This document shows positions 1-5,301 of a DNA stretch of 10,937 nucleotides, piece after piece. This stretch comes from Planctomycetota bacterium (GTDB lineage: Bacteria > Planctomycetota > MHYJ01 > JACQXL01): positions 1 through 10,937 of the forward strand of contig JASEHY010000033.1 in NCBI GenBank assembly GCA_030018555.1, in the 5' to 3' direction. Both the position numbers and the translations under genes were made by a program. The stretch's first letter is position 1. The number at the start of each line of letters is the position of its first letter. A model generated the notes under the pieces. It did no database searches. It was not told the DNA's origin and saw only the letters and a list, made by a program, of their open reading frames with translations.

Positions 1-15
1 AGCCCCTTCGGGGCT
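1..15. repeat. Short hairpin at window edge
   Basis: AGCCCC and GGGGCT (1-6 and 10-15) form a perfect 6-bp stem around TTC. It may be the end of a longer element cut by the window edge. No U-tract follows, so a terminator is unlikely. Confidence 0.5.
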
Positions 16-63
16 CTCGCAATGACAAAAGAGGGGTTTGTCAACAGTCTCATAAATAGGAAT

Positions 64-94
64 CCCAGCCCCCGAGGTAATGTCGGGGGCTGGG
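64..94. repeat. Perfect 12-bp inverted repeat
   Basis: CCCAGCCCCCGA (64-75) is the exact reverse complement of 83-94, with a 7-nt loop. It is very GC-rich compared with the coding sequence nearby and belongs to the run of hairpins filling 1-273. No U-run follows on either strand. Confidence 0.75.
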
Positions 95-126
95 TATATC
101 CCTGTGGGCATCTATCCCTGTCTAAC

Positions 127-148
127 CCCCCCGAAAGCTTTCGGGGGG
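127..148. repeat. Perfect 22-bp palindrome
   Basis: The half-site CCCCCCGAAAG (127-137) is followed directly by its exact reverse complement (138-148), with no spacer. It lies between two other hairpins in the non-coding stretch downstream of the ACT-domain gene. Confidence 0.8.
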
Positions 149-150
149 AC

Positions 151-167
151 CCCGACGAGTAGTCGGG
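151..167. repeat. CCCGAC/GTCGGG hairpin (recurring core)
   Basis: CCCGAC (151-156) pairs with GTCGGG (162-167) across the loop GAGTA. The same stem, extended to TCCCGAC/GTCGGGA, recurs inside the aspartate kinase gene (3226-3242) and at the 5' edge of sdhA (5271-5288), so this is probably one copy of a dispersed element. Confidence 0.65.
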
Positions 168-170
168 ATA

Positions 171-204
171 AGTCGCAGTAATTCACTGCGTTCAAACTGC
201 GACT
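171..204. repeat. 9-bp inverted repeat
   Basis: AGTCGCAGT (171-179) is the exact reverse complement of ACTGCGACT (196-204), with a 16-nt loop. It follows immediately after the CCCGAC hairpin and may be part of the same composite element. Confidence 0.65.
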
Positions 205-212
205 AATAAGAC

Positions 213-243
213 CCAGTAACAGATTCGCTTCGCTCACTGCAAG
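213..243. repeat. Intergenic copy of the motif found in aspartate kinase insert 1
   Basis: CAGT...AG.TTCG followed by CTCACTGCAAG (233-243) recurs at 3215-3253 inside the aspartate kinase gene. There the short CTTCG between the two parts is replaced by the TCCCGAC...GTCGGGA hairpin. The match is short, so common ancestry is a suggestion only. Confidence 0.4.
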
Positions 244-249
244 ACGTCC

Positions 250-270
250 TTCCCTGATTTCATCGGGGAA
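250..270 (-). repeat. Hairpin just 3' of the ACT-domain gene
   Basis: TTCCCTGAT (250-258) pairs with ATCGGGGAA (262-270), allowing one G-U pair, around a 3-nt loop. It begins 3 nt after the stop codon of the minus-strand ACT gene, so it could protect the mRNA 3' end. No U-tract follows on that strand, which argues against an intrinsic terminator. Confidence 0.5.
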
Positions 271-273
271 TGA

Positions 274-681
274 CTAACTGGCTCTAATCACATTCAATGC
301 CTTGGTATTATCATTGGTAGAAAGCACCACGAGTGCCTTGGGACCGGTGGTTGTGGCATAGTGGTAGTCAATGTTAATACCCGCATCAGCAATCTTTTTG
401 GAGATCGGATAGAATGCGCCGGGTTTATTGGGCAAATCCAGCAGCAAGACCTTGTTCTCTTTTACATCATACCCTATTTTTTTCATCGCCTTAGCAGTCT
501 TGGACTTGTCAGTAGTAAGCAGTTTGAAGTAACCCTTTTGCGAGTCGCTTGACGACTGCCAGGAAGCCGTTGCGATGATATTACTGCCGGTCTGCTCAAC
601 CGCATGGGTAATCCCGGCTACAACGCCCACCCTATTAGGTATGGTGCACCATAGTTCCGTGCCTTTGGTTACCTTTGCCAT
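274..681 (-). CDS. Small protein of two tandem ACT domains
   Basis: A 135-residue protein made almost entirely of two ACT-like modules, about residues 8-64 and 76-135. Each has the usual beta-strand followed by a P-N-x-x-G turn and helix (IPNRVGVVAGI at 14-24; LPNKPGAFYPI at 83-93) and then a second strand with a G-x-N-I turn. ACT domains normally bind amino acids and control enzymes of amino-acid metabolism; stand-alone tandem ACT proteins have few tested roles. No catalytic or DNA-binding domain is visible. The start is well supported: the minus strand reads AAGGGGGTGAT about 6 nt before the ATG, close to an ideal Shine-Dalgarno, behind a good promoter. It is divergent from pheA/tyrA/aspartate kinase, which fits a regulatory partner for aromatic or aspartate-family synthesis, but that is inference. 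Confidence 0.85.
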   Translation of the reverse strand: MAKVTKGTELWCTIPNRVGVVAGITHAVEQTGSNIIATASWQSSSDSQKGYFKLLTTDKSKTAKAMKKIGYDVKENKVLLLDLPNKPGAFYPISKKIADAGINIDYHYATTTGPKALVVLSTNDNTKALNVIRAS

Positions 682-706
682 TATTTATCACCCCCTTTCG
701 TATTCT

Positions 707-734
707 ATTCTATCATTTATAAAATAAAAGTCAA
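707..734 (-). promoter_or_regulatory. Sigma70-like promoter for the ACT-domain gene
   Basis: On the minus strand, TTGACT (734-729) and TAGAAT (712-707) are separated by 16 bp. The transcript would start around 700 and have a leader of about 20 nt ending in the strong ribosome site before the ATG at 681. The match and position are good; no start site has been measured. Confidence 0.6.
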
Positions 735-789
735 GTGAAAAATGATTTTTATCCGAAATTGTTGACTTTTCCATATTTGCTGTTTTATT
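726..789 (+). promoter_or_regulatory. Mirror-image -35 region and candidate pheA promoter
   Basis: AAAAGTCAA (726-734) and TTGACTTTT (762-770) are exact reverse complements 27 bp apart, so each strand carries a TTGACT box. On the plus strand TTGACT (762-767) is followed after 16 bp by the weak -10 TTTATT (784-789). This would drive pheA with a leader of roughly 190 nt. The symmetry could also be an operator shared by both divergent promoters. The plus-strand -10 is poor, so this promoter is tentative. Confidence 0.35.
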
Positions 790-819
790 GGTAATCATAT
801 TACTTCTATGTCTTTATTA

Positions 820-888
820 GGGCAGGTGTTCTAATCCCCCTACCTGCCCGACTGCGGTCAGGCGGGTTCCCCCCGTACGGGGGGATTA
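820..888 (+). repeat. Nested, mutually exclusive hairpins in the pheA leader
   Basis: Several pairings compete here. GGGCAGGT (820-827) pairs with ACCTGCCC (842-849). The second of these can instead pair with GGCGGGT (861-867) using one G-U pair. TAATCCCCC (832-840) pairs exactly with GGGGGATTA (880-888). CCCCCCGTACGGGGGG (869-884) is a perfect palindrome. The block is far GC-richer than its flanks and may be another inserted repeat, or an attenuator-like switch ahead of pheA. There is no U-run after any stem. Confidence 0.6.
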
Positions 889-960
889 AGGTGGATTTTA
901 GACGCCATCAAACATTAACTTCGTAGGACATTAACAATATGACTATCAATAAGATATAGG

Positions 961-983
961 AAGGAGTAAATGTAACTACTATG
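961..983 (+). promoter_or_regulatory. Shine-Dalgarno with minimal ATG-TAA ahead of pheA
   Basis: AAGGAG (961-966) is the only strong ribosome site before pheA, but it lies 14 nt from the pheA ATG at 981. Between them is an ATG (970-972) followed directly by TAA (973-975), 3 nt after the AAGGAG. No other in-frame start codon for pheA exists in this stretch. Ribosomes might start on the minimal ORF and reinitiate, or bypass it. Confidence 0.4.
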
Positions 984-2039
984 GAATTGAAGAAACTCAG
1001 AGATAAGATAGATTTGGTTGATTACGAGATTCTGAAACTCATCAATCAACGGATGGAGTTTGTGCTACGGCTGAAGAAACTAAAAAACACTATCACCGAC
1101 CCGGAGCGTGAGTTGGAAATTTACCAGAATATCAAGGGTTTTTCCTCACATCTACTCAAGTCAGAAGTATCGGAAAGCATATTTCAGGAGATTATCAAGG
1201 AGAGTAAACGGATTCAGGAGTCCAACCTCAAGGTCATCGGTTTCCAGGGTGAACACGGCGCCTATAGTGAGATTGCCGCTTTAACTTATGATTCTTCTTT
1301 CATCCCCATTCCCTGTCTTGATTTCGTAGAGGTCTTTGATGGGATAAAGAACAACCAACTTGATTCAGGGATAGTCCCGGTAGAGAATTCTCTTGAAGGT
1401 CCCATCGCTCAGGTAACCGCACTTTTGATTGAGACAGACCTGAAGATAGTTGGTGAGATTAATATCCCCATTCATCACTGTTTATTAGCACTAAAGGATA
1501 CGGATTATCGCGATATTAGGGTTGTTTATTCTCATCCCCAGGCACTTTCGCAATGTCATAATTTTATCGTAAGGAACAAATTAGAGCCCGTTCCCTATTA
1601 TGATACGGCTGGTGCGGCAAAGATGCTTGCCCGGGAACAAATCCGCTCAGCCGCTGTTATCGCCAATAACCTTTGTGCCAAACTTTATAACCTTGAAGTA
1701 ATCAAGGAAAATATTGAAGACCACGAATCAAACATCACCAGATTTGTTATACTCACTTCGGAAGCATCAAAAAGTACGGGCAATAAATGCTCCATTATCT
1801 TCTCAACGAGGCACGAAGCCGGTGCTCTCTTCAAAATCCTGAAGACCTTTTCTGATTCCAGTATCAATCTTACCAGAATAGAGTCAAGACCCATCAGGAA
1901 TGACCCCGGCAGATATGCCTTCCTGCTGGATTTCCAGGGAAGCGATTCTGATAAAAAGGTGAAGGATGTGATAGAAAAAATTAAGAATGAAGTAATTATG
2001 TTTAAGTTTATGGGGTGCTATAAGGAGTATCGGAGATGA
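981..2039 (+). CDS. pheA: Bifunctional chorismate mutase / prephenate dehydratase
   Basis: Cytoplasmic P-protein converting chorismate to prephenate and then to phenylpyruvate for phenylalanine synthesis. Residues 1-82 are an AroQ-type chorismate mutase helix bundle. R7, R24, K35, D40, R43 and E44 line up with the E. coli active-site R11, R28, K39, D48, R51 and E52. Residues 84-260 are the dehydratase: GFQGEHGAYSE (87-97), GIVPVENSLEG (130-140), YSHPQALSQC (183-192), DTAGAAK (208-214) and NITRF (251-255, the conserved T-R-F). Residues 268-350 are an ACT domain with GALFKIL and INLTRIESRP (295-304), the phenylalanine-binding signature, so feedback inhibition by Phe is expected. At 352 aa the length is normal for this fusion. 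It is the first plus-strand gene after the divergent region, and its stop overlaps the tyrA start by ATGA. Confidence 0.95.
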   Translation: MELKKLRDKIDLVDYEILKLINQRMEFVLRLKKLKNTITDPERELEIYQNIKGFSSHLLKSEVSESIFQEIIKESKRIQESNLKVIGFQGEHGAYSEIAALTYDSSFIPIPCLDFVEVFDGIKNNQLDSGIVPVENSLEGPIAQVTALLIETDLKIVGEINIPIHHCLLALKDTDYRDIRVVYSHPQALSQCHNFIVRNKLEPVPYYDTAGAAKMLAREQIRSAAVIANNLCAKLYNLEVIKENIEDHESNITRFVILTSEASKSTGNKCSIIFSTRHEAGALFKILKTFSDSSINLTRIESRPIRNDPGRYAFLLDFQGSDSDKKVKDVIEKIKNEVIMFKFMGCYKEYRR

Positions 2040-2926
2040 GGATTGCCATTATTGGAACGGGTCATATGGGCTCGTGGTTAGGCAGAGAATTGTGCCTTGA
2101 CAATGAAGTTGTTATCTATGACATAATCCCGCAGAAGACGAAATCTCTTGCCAACTCGTCCGTACGGGTCCTTGCCAATCTTTCCGAGTTACAGGATGTC
2201 TCGCCGGAAATGTTAATAAACGCGGTTTCGCTCCAAAACACCATCACCGCCTTTGAGGAAGTTATTAAATATCTCAACAAAAGTTGTATCATCTGTGATA
2301 TTGCATCAATTAAAGGCACGCTTCCTGATTTCTATCAAAAGTACCTGTCTAAATTTGTATCTATACACCCGATGTTCGGTCCAACCTATGCAAATATGGA
2401 TTCCCTGAAAGAAGAAAATGTTATTATCATTAAAGAGTCGTGCCGGGAAGGAAGTGAGTTTTTCAGGGGTTTCTTCAGCCGACTTGGTTTGAGAATATTT
2501 GAATACTCTTTTCACGAACACGACAAGATAATGGCATATTCATTATCTCTACCATTTATTTCTACATTAGTCTTTGCCAGTTGTGTTGACACAACCGTGG
2601 TGCCGGGCACTACCTTTTCCCGTCATCTAAAGATTGCAAAAGACCTTCTCTCAGAGGATGACCATCTTCTTGGAGAAATACTTTTCAATCCCCATTCACT
2701 TGAGAAGATTGATAAAATAACAGGGCGTCTTGAATATCTAAAACATATCATCAGGGGAAAGGATTTTGAGGAAATCAAGAAGTTCTTTGAGAGATTAAGG
2801 GACAACCTTTCCGCCAAAGGCGGATCCGACGCTCAAACGGTCGCCCGTAGGGGCGCCTCCGGCGGAAAGCCCGTCTCCGCCACATCAAATACTTTAGAAG
2901 AACGAAGAGAAGGATATGTGCTATGA
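2036..2926 (+). CDS. tyrA: Prephenate dehydrogenase with altered C-terminus
   Basis: NAD(P)-dependent oxidation of prephenate (or arogenate) toward tyrosine, in the cytoplasm. The N-terminal Rossmann fold shows GTGHMG (7-12), with D29 at the end of the second strand, which suggests NAD preference. SIHPMFGPT (109-117) carries the family H111, and HEHDKIMA (160-167) matches the conserved H-D-x-x-x-A segment of the helical dimer domain. There is no fused chorismate mutase or ACT domain, which agrees with the mutase being in the adjacent PheA. The start is the ATG overlapping the pheA stop. The ORF body is typical to about residue 258; residues 259-284 are encoded by a GC-rich palindromic insert (2806-2885) with low-complexity composition. 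The stop overlaps the aspartate kinase ATG by ATGA. Confidence 0.92.
   Translation: MRIAIIGTGHMGSWLGRELCLDNEVVIYDIIPQKTKSLANSSVRVLANLSELQDVSPEMLINAVSLQNTITAFEEVIKYLNKSCIICDIASIKGTLPDFYQKYLSKFVSIHPMFGPTYANMDSLKEENVIIIKESCREGSEFFRGFFSRLGLRIFEYSFHEHDKIMAYSLSLPFISTLVFASCVDTTVVPGTTFSRHLKIAKDLLSEDDHLLGEILFNPHSLEKIDKITGRLEYLKHIIRGKDFEEIKKFFERLRDNLSAKGGSDAQTVARRGASGGKPVSATSNTLEERREGYVL
2806..2885 (+). repeat. In-frame GC-rich palindromic insert near the tyrA 3' end
   Basis: CTTTCCGCC (2807-2815) is the exact reverse complement of GGCGGAAAG (2861-2869), and TCCGCC pairs locally with GGCGGA (2819-2824). Inside, CGCCC-N4-GGGCGCC (2842-2857) also occurs in the second aspartate kinase insert (3722-3737). 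Both blocks end in CTCCGC(C)ACAT. The block is about 80 bp, keeps the frame open and encodes about 26 residues rich in Gly, Ser, Ala and Arg. Boundaries are estimated. Confidence 0.6.
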
Positions 2927-4446
2927 TAAAAGTTCTGAAGTTCGGCGGTGCGAGTTTGCGGAACGCAAAATCTGTCAGACAGGTAGCAGAAATTATTTTA
3001 GCCACCAAGGAAGATAAAGCAGTGGTTATTTCTGCGATTGAAGGCGTAACCGACCAGTTAATCCGTTTCCTTAATACACTCGGTCCGACCAACAGGAAAC
3101 AAGAAGATGCTATTAAGAGTTTTATTGCTTCTCTGAAGAAACAGCATTTAGGTATTTTAAGTAAAGCCATCCCGACGCATCATTCTGTTCGGGCAGAAAC
3201 CCATAAAACAATTCAGTCAGGTTCGTCCCGACAAAGTCGGGACTCACTGCAAGCAAACATAGATAAATTAGAACGGCTCTTTTACGGAGTAAGTTATCTG
3301 GGAGAGGTCAGTCCGCGCAGTCGTGATTTAATTATCAGTTTTGGGGAACGTTTCAGTGTTATCCTTCTGGCAGAAGTGCTTCATACCCTCGGTAGCAGGG
3401 CTCAATTCATAGAAGCGGACAAGGTCGGTTTAATCACTGATGGCGATTTCGGTAAGGCAAGCGCCCTATTAGGACCGACCACCAGGAACCTGCGAAAGGC
3501 ATTACTACCGCTGATAACAAAGGGTGTTACACCCATAATAACCGGCTTTTTCGGCTGTGACCAACGCGGTCGCACGACTATTTTTGGTCGTGGGGGGAGC
3601 GATTACAGCGCCTCGGTCGTGGCTTATGCTCTTGATGCTGATGGGTTGGAAATCTGGAAAGATGTTGACGGCTTTATGAGTGTCAGCCCGGAGATAGTCA
3701 AAACCGCCCCGAAATTATCGCCGCCCAACAGGGCGCCCGCTCCGCCTCGGCGGAGACGAGGCGAGAGCCTCGCCTTCGGCGGGGGACTCCGTTGCGACTC
3801 CGCACATATTATTGACATTCTTTCCTACGACGAAGCGGCTGAGTTGGCTTATTTCGGTGTGGAAATTCTGCATCCGCGGATGGTTGAACCAACGATGCTA
3901 AAGAATATCCCCATTATTATCCGCAATACTTTTAATCCCACCCATAAAGGGACATCTATTGTCCGTCAGGGTTATGAGCGTAAAGGCGTGATAAAGGGGA
4001 TTGCTTATGACAAGAATATCAGTGCCTTGAAGATTCACGGTGCCGGTGTCGGTTATAAGCCGGGCGTATTACGGGAGATTACCGATAAAATCGCCAACCT
4101 TGGTATTAATATTAAATCAGTTATTACTTCACAAACCTGTATTACTCTTTTATTAAATAGTAATGATTTAGAAGAGGGATATCTCGCCATCAGAAAAGCC
4201 CAAATCAAAGTGATAGAACATCTGGAAAAAGTATCAGATGTCGCCTTGATTGGTGTGGTTGGAGAAGGTTTAATCAGGACCAAAGGGCTTGCGGCTCGTG
4301 TATTCAGAGCAGTTGCAGATGCTAATATCAATGTGGAAATGATTTCCGCTGGTGCCTCTGCAGTTGCTTACTATTTCATCGTCAAGAATAAATATCTAAA
4401 ACAGGCGGTCAGAGCCATTTATCAGGAATTCTTTCCGGCGGGATAG
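2923..4446 (+). CDS. lysC: Aspartate kinase carrying two in-frame palindromic inserts
   Basis: Phosphorylates aspartate, the committed step to lysine, threonine and methionine. The kinase domain shows KFGGAS (6-11; the family signature normally has Ser/Thr where A10 is), VVISAIEGVTD (34-44), SPRSRDLIISFGER (130-143), FGRGGSDYSAS (221-231), IWKDVDG (244-250) and LAYFGVEILHP (308-318). Two ACT domains follow (about 367-430 and 440-505), as expected for feedback control by lysine or threonine. No homoserine dehydrogenase is fused. At 507 aa it is longer than usual monofunctional enzymes (roughly 400-470), and the excess fits two unusual stretches: residues 84-110 and 266-296, the second falling just before the conserved SYDEAAEL. 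The start overlaps the tyrA stop. lysC is a class name; it could equally be called thrA-like by sequence. Confidence 0.92.
   Translation: MIKVLKFGGASLRNAKSVRQVAEIILATKEDKAVVISAIEGVTDQLIRFLNTLGPTNRKQEDAIKSFIASLKKQHLGILSKAIPTHHSVRAETHKTIQSGSSRQSRDSLQANIDKLERLFYGVSYLGEVSPRSRDLIISFGERFSVILLAEVLHTLGSRAQFIEADKVGLITDGDFGKASALLGPTTRNLRKALLPLITKGVTPIITGFFGCDQRGRTTIFGRGGSDYSASVVAYALDADGLEIWKDVDGFMSVSPEIVKTAPKLSPPNRAPAPPRRRRGESLAFGGGLRCDSAHIIDILSYDEAAELAYFGVEILHPRMVEPTMLKNIPIIIRNTFNPTHKGTSIVRQGYERKGVIKGIAYDKNISALKIHGAGVGYKPGVLREITDKIANLGINIKSVITSQTCITLLLNSNDLEEGYLAIRKAQIKVIEHLEKVSDVALIGVVGEGLIRTKGLAARVFRAVADANINVEMISAGASAVAYYFIVKNKYLKQAVRAIYQEFFPAG
3172..3253 (+). repeat. In-frame insert 1 in aspartate kinase, with TCCCGAC hairpin
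   Basis: TCCCGAC (3226-3232), loop AAA, GTCGGGA (3236-3242) forms a 7-bp hairpin. CTCACTGCAAG (3243-3253) matches 233-243 exactly. The encoded residues (about 84-110) are Ser/Arg/Gln/His-rich and sit in a region where other aspartate kinases have a short helix-turn before L-x-G-x-S-x-L-G. The left boundary is unclear; the hairpin itself is certain. Confidence 0.5.
3719..3807 (+). repeat. In-frame insert 2 in aspartate kinase
   Basis: About 89 bp, strikingly GC-rich, with stacked hairpins: CGCCC/GGGCG (3722-3735), CTCCGCC/GGCGGAG (3740-3755), GGCGAG/CTCGCC (3760-3774) and CGCC/GGCG (3771-3781). It encodes a Pro/Arg then Gly-rich stretch (APAPPRRRRG). The flanking protein reads naturally across it: ...VKTAPKL joins IDILSYDEAAEL as in other aspartate kinases. 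It shares CGCCC-N4-GGGCGCC and the CTCCGC(C)ACAT right end with the tyrA insert. Confidence 0.7.
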
Positions 4447-4478
4447 GGATTAGGATATCTACGTAACACACCCCCTAC

Positions 4479-4496
4479 CCCCTCTTAATAGAGGGG
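4479..4496. repeat. 6-bp hairpin between aspartate kinase and the sdh genes
   Basis: CCCCTC (4479-4484) and GAGGGG (4491-4496) pair around TTAATA. They fill most of the 68-nt gap between the two gene groups. No U-tract follows, so readthrough into sdh is possible. The ribosome site AAGGA (4501-4505) for the next gene lies just downstream. Confidence 0.5.
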
Positions 4497-4514
4497 AGTC
4501 AAGGAAACAATCTG

Positions 4515-4853
4515 ATGAGTTTCTTACGCTGGTTCTTACAGAGATTGACAGGTCTCGTTCTGGCAGTTGCCCTTATTATTCATATCGTGGTCTTACATTT
4601 CAGTGGTGATTCACCTGTAAGTTGCCAGGCAGTAAGAGAACGGCTCTCAAATCCCCTCTGGTTTGTTTTCTACATAATATTCCTTTCTGCAACACTCTTC
4701 CATGCTCTTAATGGTCTCTATGAAATCGTTCAGGACTATAAACCAAGCCGTAAGGTTAATCTGGTATTAACCGTCGGCTGTTTGGTTATTGGACTTATTG
4801 CACTTATATGGGGAATATATGTGTTGATTGCCTGGGTTAATTGGCTATGCTAA
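4515..4853 (+). CDS. sdhD: Succinate dehydrogenase membrane anchor subunit (SdhD-like)
   Basis: A 112-residue protein with three predicted membrane segments (about 11-29, 49-71 and 82-107), one of the two complex II anchors that hold haem b and the quinone. WFLQRLTGL (6-14) is the R-x-T/S-G signature, H23 and H28 lie in helix 1, and FHALNGLYEIVQDY (62-75) carries the H-x-x-N-G-L motif whose His usually binds haem. The W-x-x-Q-R-L-T-G form resembles SdhD-type anchors, while the next gene has the H-R-L-T-G form typical of SdhC. Because the two families resemble each other, the C/D assignment could be reversed. AAGGA stands 9 nt before the ATG. The gene overlaps the following one. Confidence 0.8.
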   Translation: MSFLRWFLQRLTGLVLAVALIIHIVVLHFSGDSPVSCQAVRERLSNPLWFVFYIIFLSATLFHALNGLYEIVQDYKPSRKVNLVLTVGCLVIGLIALIWGIYVLIAWVNWLC

Positions 4854-5230
4854 AGAAAATATTATCTATTAAGGACGAGGTATTACACAACCGTAATGAA
4901 GGCACTTTTGCGTTTATTCTACATCGCCTGACAGGTCTGTGTCTTACCTCATATATTTTCCTGCATCTGGTAGTAGTTGGCAGTGATTTCATCTTCGGGA
5001 GAGGTGCCTTTGGTATGCTGATGGGCAGTTTTGAGAACCCGCTTTTTAAGATATTAGAAACCTGTCTTATTTGCGTGATTGCCTTTCATATGATAAATGG
5101 CTTGAGAATAATTATTGCTGATTTTTTAAGTATTACCAGGGCGCAGAGATTTATGTTCTGGGTGGTAATTATCCTGTGCCTTCTGGTTTTTATCCTGACT
5201 TCATTAGTTTTAGTGCTAAAGATATTATAG
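4847..5230 (+). CDS. sdhC: Succinate dehydrogenase cytochrome b subunit (SdhC-like)
   Basis: A 127-residue, three-helix membrane anchor (about 28-46, 68-90 and 102-125). FAFILHRLTGL (21-31) is the SdhC H-R-x-T/S-G quinone-site motif, H40 lies in helix 1, and FHMINGLRIIIADF (80-93) contains the likely haem ligand H81 and the conserved N-G-L-R...D. Together with the preceding subunit it should form the membrane domain of complex II. I chose the ATG at 4847, inside the last codons of the preceding gene (ATGCTAA overlap), over a TTG two codons earlier (4841). No clear ribosome site is visible, so translational coupling is likely. Confidence 0.82.
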   Translation: MLKKILSIKDEVLHNRNEGTFAFILHRLTGLCLTSYIFLHLVVVGSDFIFGRGAFGMLMGSFENPLFKILETCLICVIAFHMINGLRIIIADFLSITRAQRFMFWVVIILCLLVFILTSLVLVLKIL

Positions 5231-5241
5231 CATAGAGCAAA

Positions 5242-5288
5242 GAGCGTGGAGCGTAGAGCGTGGAGCGTAATCCCGACATTCGTCGGGA
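5242..5288 (+). repeat. Tandem 14-bp repeat plus TCCCGAC hairpin at the sdhA 5' edge
   Basis: GAGCGTGGAGCGTA occurs twice in perfect tandem (5242-5255 and 5256-5269). TCCCGAC (5271-5277), loop ATTC, GTCGGGA (5282-5288) follows directly. The block fills the space between sdhC and the probable sdhA start. It brings a GGAG (5248-5251) placed 8 nt before an in-frame GTG (5260), which offers an alternative sdhA start. Confidence 0.7.
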
Positions 5289-5301
5289 CTACGTTGTTAA
5301 G

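Noticed and set aside
682..980. T-box riboswitch or classical Phe/Tyr leader peptide before pheA
   Set aside because: No T-box consensus is visible, there is no run of Phe or Tyr codons, and no stem is followed by a U-tract.
2775..3170. Open frame on the minus strand across the tyrA/aspartate kinase junction (131 codons)
   Set aside because: It is antisense to two well-supported genes, and its composition comes from the GC-rich insert; the translation resembles nothing known.
5260..5301. GTG at 5260 as the definite sdhA start
   Set aside because: It has the better ribosome site, but the extra 14 residues are mostly repeat-encoded and precede the usual family N-terminus; kept as an alternative only.
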